Below are positions 1 to 5,343 of a stretch of DNA of 5,343 nt, piece by piece. Both the position numbers and the translations under genes were made by a program. Positions within the stretch are counted from its first letter, which is position 1. The number at the start of each line of letters is the position of its first letter. Origin of the DNA: JAQVYV01 sp964507305 (GTDB taxonomy: Bacteria; Bacillota; Clostridia; Saccharofermentanales; UBA5734). Under the pieces are notes generated by a model. That model had not been told where the DNA came from, ran no database searches, and was given only the letters and a program-made list of their open reading frames with translations. The stretch covers positions 1 through 5,343 of the forward strand of contig CAZDPQ010000167.1 of NCBI GenBank assembly GCA_964507305.1, in the 5' to 3' direction.

Positions 1-929
1 ATGTCCTTTGACGTAAAACGGATCCCCGGCAGCCTGTCCGGAAGGTCCCCGAAGAAGGCGCTGTCCATGGCATCGGTATAAGCCTTTGCGTTCTTGACCA
101 AACCGTTTTCCACCTCGAATAGGATCTGGACGCTACCCCAATCGAAATAACGGCCGACCGATTGGGTGAAACGCATGCTTTCGCCGTAACGCCATTCCCA
201 GGACCTGTATTTGTCATGGATCTGCCGGAAATCGCCCCCGGGGACATCCCGGACGTCAAAATCCCTGACAATCTCGTCAGGGGCGTATTCGGCGATAAAA
301 GCGCGGTCGGCCTGATCTTTCATCTGCCCGACCGTCACGGACGGCAAAAGCTCGGACAGGTTCACCACCCTCGATTGGACCGAGCGGACTCCCTTGGATT
401 CGAGCTTCTCCCGGCTGACGTTCAGGTACCGGGCGATTTTATCATAATCCGAATGGACCAGGATCGTGCCGTGGTGAAGGCCTGCTTCCCGCTGGACAAG
501 AAAAGCGTTTCCCGAAAACTTGCGGCCGTCCGCCAGGATGTCGTTGCGGCCCGAAAGAGCTGCCGGGATCCCTGCGCTGCGGACGGCTTCCACGATCGTC
601 CCGAGCGACCGGCGGACATCATACATTGCTTTCGGCGTGATGATGGAAAAATTGAGGTTGCCGAGATCGTGGTAAACCGCTCCGCCGCCCGTGCTCCGCC
701 TGGCCAGTTTTCCGCCTTCCTCCTCCAGAAGCCCGGTCCGGCATTCGTTCCAGGCATTCTGGTTTCTGCCGATGACCACGGTATGGTCATTCTGCCATAA
801 ATATAAGACCACTTTCTCGATGCCTTGAACAGCCAGGTCCGATATGGAACGGACCAGGTATTCTTCCAGCGCAAGGTTGAACCACGGATCTGTCGAGGAT
901 GAATGGATGATCTGCGCAAGTCGTTTCAT
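1..929 (-). CDS. lplA: Lipoate-protein ligase A (3' end cut by window)
   Basis: Adenylates free lipoate with ATP and transfers it to a lysine of lipoyl carrier proteins such as GcvH or the E2 subunits of 2-oxoacid dehydrogenases, in the cytoplasm. The frame is open for 309 codons to the window edge and starts at ATG 929-927. Family motifs are in the expected order: NLALEEYL near residues 18-25, IGRNQN (53-58), the lipoate/ATP-binding loop ARRSTGGGAVYHDLGN (76-91), GRNDI (127-131), RKFSG (136-140) whose Lys137 matches the lipoyl-AMP-binding lysine, HHGT (152-155), and the stretch YLNVSREKLESKGVRSVQSR (168-187). The C-terminal accessory domain is present with WEWRYGES (244-251) and FDWG (262-265). 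Escherichia coli LplA is about 338 residues, so roughly 20-30 are missing. The start overlaps the addA stop as ATGA, with a strong ribosome site, so translation is probably coupled. It is unrelated to DNA repair and is probably only co-transcribed. Octanoyltransferase relatives are less likely given the C-terminal domain. Confidence 0.95.
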   Translation of the reverse strand, partial: MKRLAQIIHSSSTDPWFNLALEEYLVRSISDLAVQGIEKVVLYLWQNDHTVVIGRNQNAWNECRTGLLEEEGGKLARRSTGGGAVYHDLGNLNFSIITPKAMYDVRRSLGTIVEAVRSAGIPAALSGRNDILADGRKFSGNAFLVQREAGLHHGTILVHSDYDKIARYLNVSREKLESKGVRSVQSRVVNLSELLPSVTVGQMKDQADRAFIAEYAPDEIVRDFDVRDVPGGDFRQIHDKYRSWEWRYGESMRFTQSVGRYFDWGSVQILFEVENGLVKNAKAYTDAMDSAFFGDLPDRLPGIRFTSKD

Positions 930-3900
930 GATCCCTCCCATTGTCCGGCGTCCGGGATGCGGATCTTCTCCGCGCACCGGATCTCATATGATTCGCCGGC
1001 ACCCGCAAGCCAGATCACGGCCTGTTTGACCGGGATCCCGGCAATCTCCCGGATCGCCCTGGCATACACCGAAAGCTGCGTTCCGTACCGCCTCTGCAGT
1101 TCGCCGGCGATCTCCGCCCGGCTTCCCGTGATCGCATCGGTTTTATAATCCACAAGGACCGCCCCGTCCTCCTCGATGAACCAGCAATCGATGATTCCCT
1201 GGACATGGACCGCGTCGTCCTCCGAAAAGCCTTCGTCCTCCCCGTAGAATTCGCGGCATCCGATCCGGAGCGTGAAGGGGATCTCGCGGAAAAGGCTGCC
1301 GGGGCCACGCGCGGAGGCTGCCCGCATGCGTGCCGCGAGCGGCCCGGCAAAAAACGCGGCAAGCGGCCGGGCGTACTGCATGATGGCGTCGGATTCCTTT
1401 TGGCCGATCATCCCGGACCGGAGCATTTCCTGCAGATGGTCCCGGACCCCTTCGGCAGTAAGGTCGCCTGCCGGTTTTTCGATATCCGCGAGGCGCAGGA
1501 AGCTGTGGACCGCAGTCCCCCGCTCCGCCGCGCTCATCCCGGCATCTTCTGCGCCCTGCGCCTTCCGCAGCACCATGTTGATGCTCCGGGCGGGTACGGC
1601 CGCCGCCGGAAGATCCACCGGGATCCCCGGCTCCGCGTCGGGATCCTCCCGGCCGGGAAGATCCGGCTGCTCGATTTCGCCGGCTGAAAATTTGAGCGGT
1701 TTCCCTGCCGCGTTTTCGTACGCGTACCGTCCGAAAAATTTCACCCTCAGGACATCCTCGTACTCCGCATCCTTCCATTCTTCGGGCAGGCTGCTTTCGC
1801 GCCCGGTCCGCGCGGCATCCTCCCCCGTGCCTTCTGTTTCCGCGTCTTCCGTCTCCGACGGGTGCGGCAGCACATCGGTCCTGCCGGGCAGCCCGGCCGC
1901 GGTCTTGCCGGCACGCACGGGTCGGATCTCCCAGCAATCCGAATAGAAACGGCAGTCCTCCTCACCGGAACCGGCCTTTTCCTTCGCGGCGGACGCAGCG
2001 TCCTGCGGCGTTTCTTCTGCTTCCGCGCCGAGAATACGCAGATCAACGTGCGGATTTCTCGCGAGCGCCATGAAGATCCAGTCAGCCGCGCTTCCGGCGG
2101 AAAGGACAAGATGGAACGGCAGAGGAGCGTCGGGGGCATGCCGGGATGCCTTGTCTGCGGTCTCGGAAAAGCCGCGGCCTTCCCGGAATGCAGACGCGCT
2201 GTACGTGCCGGACAGGACCAGACGGTCTCTTGCCCGCGTCATGGCCACATACAGCAGGCGCATCTCTTCGGCCAGCTCGCTTTTGATGATGGATTCGGAC
2301 GCCGCGTGGACCAGCGGCGTCGGGTATTTGCACTGGCGTTCCGGATCGATGAACCATAATCCCGGGTCGCGGTCCGCGGTAAGCAAGACCGGGCCGCTTT
2401 GCCTCCCGGGGGATAATTTCCGCGAAAGCCCGGCGATAAAAACCGTGCCGTATTCGAGGCCTTTGCTCTTATGGATCGTCATGACCCGGACCCGGTCGGC
2501 GCGGCTTTCTTCAACAGGGAAAAGAGGCTCCGGATCCGCTCGTTCGCGCAGTGCCCCGAGCCGCCGCATTGTCCCGTAAAGGCCGCAGTGCCTCGATGAC
2601 GCGTAGTGGTGCGCCCAGTCCCTGAACGCGTTCAGATACCGGATCCTCCGGTCCCCTTCCGGCATCACGGAGGCATATGCGAAAAGCCCCGAATCGCCGT
2701 ACATCTTCTCCAGGATCTCTCCCGGCGTCCGGTGATCCGCCATGGCCCGGCAGGATTCGATCTTGTCGAAGAATCCTTCCAGCTTCCGGCGGAGCGCTTC
2801 CCTTTCGCCTTCTCGGCGGTAACGCCCGCAGCACTCGTGAAAATACGCGCTTCCTTCCCCGCCGGAGATCCGGATCTCCAGCAGCTCTTCTTCGCTGAAG
2901 CCCGTTCCGAAGAACGGCGAACGCATCAGCCCTGCAAGCGGGATGTCCTGGCAGGGATTGTCCAGGACCTGCAGAAACTGTTCCGCGACCTCGAGTTCGT
3001 AATAATCCGGATCGCTTCCCCCCGCTTCTCTCAGGACATCGATCCCGCTTTTTTCGAGGGCGTCCGCAAACACCGCACACTGGCTCTTCGTCCGTGCAAG
3101 GACGGCGACATCGCCCGGCGCGGTGCCGCTTGCGATCAGAGCCGCGATCTCCGCCGCGACCGTCACGGCTTCCTTTTCGCAGGCCTTCAGATCTTCGGCA
3201 GTCAGCGCGTCACCGGATCCATCCTCTTGCACGCCGCTTTCCCCGTCCTCCGTTTCGCCGCTTCCCGTCCCGGCATCGTCCCCGCCATCCGGCGCGTCCG
3301 CCGCATCCGCCGGTCCCGACGGATCCGCCGGCCCCCCGGCGCTTTCCGCGGCATCCGTATCGGTCATCAGCAGCTGCACCCGGAGCGCGCAGCCTTCTCC
3401 GGGCTCCCGGAAAGGCACGAGGGCATGTTCCGCGCTGTAATCGACTTCACCGGAATCCGCGGACATGATCTGGTAAAATACATCGTTGACCGCTTCGAGG
3501 ATCCCCCGGACACTCCGGAAATTCCGGTTGAGCTCCGCCAGGCATCCGCCCGGTGCGCGTACCGCGCCGTCCGCCCCTCCGGCGCCGCCGGCATCCGCTC
3601 CGTCCGAAAACGTCAGGAGCTTGCCGAGGAAAATCTCAGGTCTGGCATGGCGGAAGCGGTAGATGCTTTGCTTGATGTCGCCCTCCATGAACACGTTCCC
3701 CCGCGCGACCGCGGAAATGACAGCCTCCTGGATGCCGCTCGTGTCCTGGTATTCGTCGATATAGATCTCCTTGAATTTTTCCCTGTAATAGCCGCCGGCG
3801 TTTCCTTCGCGGAGGATCCGCAGCGCCATGTGCTCGAAATCGCTGAAATCGATCATGTTGGATTCCCGCTTCAGCGCGGCATAGCGCCGATCCGTTTCGC

Positions 3901-5044
3901 CGGCCAGGCGGAAAAGCTCCCCGGCCAACGGACCCATGAAAGCGATGTCCCTCTCGATCCCCGCGGCGTCGGATGTGAAGACGAAATCGGTCTTATAAAG
4001 GAAGTGGCTGTTGTGTGCCTTGGTCCCGAACATCCCGGTCCCGAAAAACACCAGCTCGGCAAAATGCCGGTCGAAGATATGGCGGAGCTCCTTCTTATCC
4101 TCGGATGACGTCCGGCCGTTCAGAGAGGACGGGTCGGGCATCGACGCGAACATCCGGTACACCGTGTCCCAGTCCGTGCCGGGCAAGGCGGCGGCCTTCG
4201 CCAGGTCTCCGATGAAATCGGCAAACTGCCGCAGCGAAGTCACAGCCTCGGCATTCCGCTTCGGATCCCGGAAGATCACCGGTCCGGAGGCGAGGATCGC
4301 CCGGAAATCGCCAAGCCCCTCCAGGGCGTTCGCGGCCCGCAGCCTTAGGGCCTGGAAAATCTCCTTCCGGCACGCGGAGCCGTTGAAATCCTCCGCGGTC
4401 TTCCGCAGGTTTTCCATCCGGTCTTCCATCCATTTCCCGTAATCCGGCATGCTCCGCAGAAACCCGTACAGGCTCTTGATCAGCTCGCGGACCGGCGTAT
4501 CGCTGCGGAGCGTTCCGTAGGTCTCGGCCAGCTGCAGGAACAACATGTTCTCCGGATCATCCGGATCCCGGTCGCAGGCTTCGTAGCGGGCTTCGAAAAG
4601 GCCGTCGACCGCTTCGGACAGCAGGACATCCGCCTCGCCGGCGTCTTCGATCCGGAATCCGGGTTCGACCACGGTCCCGCCGGCATCATCGCGGATCTCG
4701 TAATAGAAATTCCGGATCACCTCAAGGCAGAATGCATGGATCGTGGAAATGTTGCAGGTGCCGAGGCGCTGGAGCTGCCCGGAAAGATAGCCGCGCTCCG
4801 CGGGATCCGTTTCCGCGAACAGGAGCTCCCGGAGCTGCTTTTCAATCTTTTCCCTCATGCTGCGCGCGGCCGCGTCCGTAAACGTCATGACCAGCACGCT
4901 GCCGATGTCGAGCTCGCGGTTCCGGATGCGGCTCACGATGCGCTGCGTCATAACGCTGGTCTTGCCGGATCCCGCCGCGGCGCTGACCAGGATGTCGCCT
5001 GCCGGCATCCCGACGATCCTCTTCTGCTGTCCGGTCAGTTCCAC
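926..5044 (-). CDS. addA: AddA, ATP-dependent helicase/nuclease subunit A (complete)
   Basis: The motor and 3'-strand nuclease subunit of AddAB, which unwinds and degrades broken duplex ends for RecA repair. The product is 1372 residues. I chose GTG at 5044 because a purine-rich ribosome site precedes it and because family AddA proteins begin just before the Q motif, here ELTGQQKRI. An ATG at 5173 would add 43 atypical residues lying inside addB. Helicase motifs in order: Walker A AAAGSGKT (22-29), Ia FTDAAA (55-60), Ib STIHAFC (100-106), Walker B DEYQD (430-434), III GDIKQSIYRFR (455-465), IV LNRNFRS (505-511), V TIHKSKGLEY (856-865) and VI LYVAMTRA (931-938). The RecB-type nuclease follows with GTAVH (1176-1180), GIID (1283-1286), DYK (1299-1301) and QLSVY (1323-1327), so all key residues are present. 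It is longer than B. subtilis AddA (about 1232) because of low-complexity linkers near 481-500, 562-615, 1007-1090 and 1121-1150. The TGA stop overlaps the lplA start codon. Confidence 0.97.
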   Translation of the reverse strand: MELTGQQKRIVGMPAGDILVSAAAGSGKTSVMTQRIVSRIRNRELDIGSVLVMTFTDAAARSMREKIEKQLRELLFAETDPAERGYLSGQLQRLGTCNISTIHAFCLEVIRNFYYEIRDDAGGTVVEPGFRIEDAGEADVLLSEAVDGLFEARYEACDRDPDDPENMLFLQLAETYGTLRSDTPVRELIKSLYGFLRSMPDYGKWMEDRMENLRKTAEDFNGSACRKEIFQALRLRAANALEGLGDFRAILASGPVIFRDPKRNAEAVTSLRQFADFIGDLAKAAALPGTDWDTVYRMFASMPDPSSLNGRTSSEDKKELRHIFDRHFAELVFFGTGMFGTKAHNSHFLYKTDFVFTSDAAGIERDIAFMGPLAGELFRLAGETDRRYAALKRESNMIDFSDFEHMALRILREGNAGGYYREKFKEIYIDEYQDTSGIQEAVISAVARGNVFMEGDIKQSIYRFRHARPEIFLGKLLTFSDGADAGGAGGADGAVRAPGGCLAELNRNFRSVRGILEAVNDVFYQIMSADSGEVDYSAEHALVPFREPGEGCALRVQLLMTDTDAAESAGGPADPSGPADAADAPDGGDDAGTGSGETEDGESGVQEDGSGDALTAEDLKACEKEAVTVAAEIAALIASGTAPGDVAVLARTKSQCAVFADALEKSGIDVLREAGGSDPDYYELEVAEQFLQVLDNPCQDIPLAGLMRSPFFGTGFSEEELLEIRISGGEGSAYFHECCGRYRREGEREALRRKLEGFFDKIESCRAMADHRTPGEILEKMYGDSGLFAYASVMPEGDRRIRYLNAFRDWAHHYASSRHCGLYGTMRRLGALRERADPEPLFPVEESRADRVRVMTIHKSKGLEYGTVFIAGLSRKLSPGRQSGPVLLTADRDPGLWFIDPERQCKYPTPLVHAASESIIKSELAEEMRLLYVAMTRARDRLVLSGTYSASAFREGRGFSETADKASRHAPDAPLPFHLVLSAGSAADWIFMALARNPHVDLRILGAEAEETPQDAASAAKEKAGSGEEDCRFYSDCWEIRPVRAGKTAAGLPGRTDVLPHPSETEDAETEGTGEDAARTGRESSLPEEWKDAEYEDVLRVKFFGRYAYENAAGKPLKFSAGEIEQPDLPGREDPDAEPGIPVDLPAAAVPARSINMVLRKAQGAEDAGMSAAERGTAVHSFLRLADIEKPAGDLTAEGVRDHLQEMLRSGMIGQKESDAIMQYARPLAAFFAGPLAARMRAASARGPGSLFREIPFTLRIGCREFYGEDEGFSEDDAVHVQGIIDCWFIEEDGAVLVDYKTDAITGSRAEIAGELQRRYGTQLSVYARAIREIAGIPVKQAVIWLAGAGESYEIRCAEKIRIPDAGQWEGS
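933..939 (-). promoter_or_regulatory. Ribosome binding site of lplA inside the addA 3' end
   Basis: The minus strand reads GGGAGGG, then ATC and ATG at 929. The GGAGG core is close to the anti-Shine-Dalgarno consensus with a short spacer of about four bases. It is embedded in the codons for the last residues of AddA (WEGS). Together with the ATGA overlap this suggests lplA is initiated by terminating or re-initiating ribosomes from addA. Confidence 0.75.
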
Positions 5045-5343
5045 GTTTTCCCCTTCTCTCCGGCGATCATGCCGATGAACGCATCCTTCCTGCTTTTCTT
5101 TTTCCCGTCCGCATCCGCGGATGCGGGCCTGCGGAGCACGATGACCGGATCCGTGCTTTTCTCGAATCCGCACAGTCCCCGGAAGTCGCAGAATTCGCAG
5201 GGGATCCGGCCGTTTTCCGTCCGTTTCGGATCGACGCCGTACCGGCCCTGCAGCAGTCCTGCGGTCAGCTCCCGCATTTTCGACACCGCGTGGTCCGACG
5301 CGAGGATAAGCTGGCCGGGCTCCAGGCCGGATCCGCTGATCCG
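5035..5343 (-). CDS. addB: AddB, ATP-dependent helicase/nuclease subunit B, C-terminal end (partial)
   Basis: The last 102 codons of a gene that begins outside the right edge of the window, ending at TGA (5035-5037). The diagnostic feature is a cysteine cluster with spacing CX2CX5C at visible residues 49, 52 and 58 (bases 5170-5199), in the context PCEFCDFRGLCGFE. In the AddB family these are the last three of four cysteines that hold a 4Fe-4S cluster pinning the nuclease domain; the first cysteine and the nuclease catalytic residues lie outside the window. The segment before it (about residues 19-44, including a GRYGVDPK stretch) fits the end of the RecB-like nuclease domain. After the cluster comes a tail of about 44 residues with a basic KKKSRK patch. 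AddB partners AddA in double-strand break resection and, in Bacillus, carries Chi recognition. Its end overlaps the start of addA by 10 bp, which supports both identities. Confidence 0.9.
   Translation of the reverse strand, partial: RISGSGLEPGQLILASDHAVSKMRELTAGLLQGRYGVDPKRTENGRIPCEFCDFRGLCGFEKSTDPVIVLRRPASADADGKKKSRKDAFIGMIAGEKGKTWN
5050..5060 (-). promoter_or_regulatory. Ribosome binding site of addA (decides the GTG start)
   Basis: On the minus strand the sequence reads GAGAGAAGGGG, then AAAAC and GTG at 5044. The five-base gap to a purine-rich Shine-Dalgarno-like stretch supports GTG rather than the distant in-frame ATG at 5173. The site lies inside the last codons of addB, so addA translation may depend on ribosomes finishing addB. 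Confidence 0.7.

Noticed and set aside
162..800. A 212-codon open frame on the plus strand opposite lplA
   Set aside because: It is the antisense shadow of the conserved lplA coding sequence. The translation has no family motif and no clear ribosome site.
422..919. A 165-codon minus-strand frame overlapping lplA in another phase
   Set aside because: The true lplA frame, starting at 929, contains all the ligase motifs and is open to the window edge. This frame is an out-of-phase reading of the same DNA.
1143..1937. A 264-codon minus-strand frame within addA
   Set aside because: It is out of phase with the addA nuclease domain, very rich in R and G, and has no conserved motifs. Stop-poor GC-rich DNA explains it.
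3200..3604. The Gly/Ala/Asp-rich stretches as a possible frameshift or assembly error in addA
   Set aside because: Helicase motif IV lies between them and motifs V and VI follow in the same frame, so the coding phase is kept. The stretches are better read as in-frame linkers.
2606..4108. A 500-codon open frame on the plus strand, antisense to addA
   Set aside because: It lies entirely opposite a confidently identified helicase gene. GC-ending codons in addA remove stop codons from the antisense frame. The translation is rich in R, P and A and shows no recognisable domain.
5045..5173. N-terminal extension of AddA to the ATG at 5173
   Set aside because: It would sit wholly inside addB, has no family similarity that I recognise, and is bettered by the GTG with a ribosome site at 5044.

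Overview
The window is a dense stretch of bacterial chromosome. Three genes on the minus strand cover almost every base. Reading right to left, in the direction of transcription, they are the 3' end of addB, a complete addA, and lplA, which lacks only its last few dozen codons. There is no intergenic space: addB and addA overlap by about 10 bp, and addA and lplA share an ATGA stop/start overlap. This is the layout of a translationally coupled operon. No stretch over 300 bases lacks a gene, and I see no RNA gene, insertion sequence, CRISPR array, terminator or promoter.

AddA and AddB together form the AddAB helicase-nuclease, the Bacillota (Firmicutes) counterpart of RecBCD. It resects double-strand breaks, responds to Chi and prepares 3' single strands for RecA. 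The addB fragment keeps the three-cysteine part of the C-terminal iron-sulfur staple (CX2CX5C). AddA has all the UvrD/RecB-like SF1 helicase motifs and an intact RecB-type nuclease site, and should be active. It is about 140 residues longer than Bacillus subtilis AddA (about 1232 residues), mostly because of acidic or Gly/Ala-rich linkers. lplA encodes a lipoate-protein ligase A that attaches scavenged lipoate to carrier domains. It has no obvious link to DNA repair, so its place in the operon probably reflects co-transcription.

The AddAB type and the protein sequences suggest a GC-rich member of the Bacillota, probably a clostridial lineage; a closer assignment is not possible from this window. 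Codons are strongly GC-ending, which explains the long antisense reading frames. I found no novel defence or mobile system. The most unusual signal is at the DNA level: the palindrome GGATCC occurs 18 times in 5.3 kb, far above chance, in all three codon phases.
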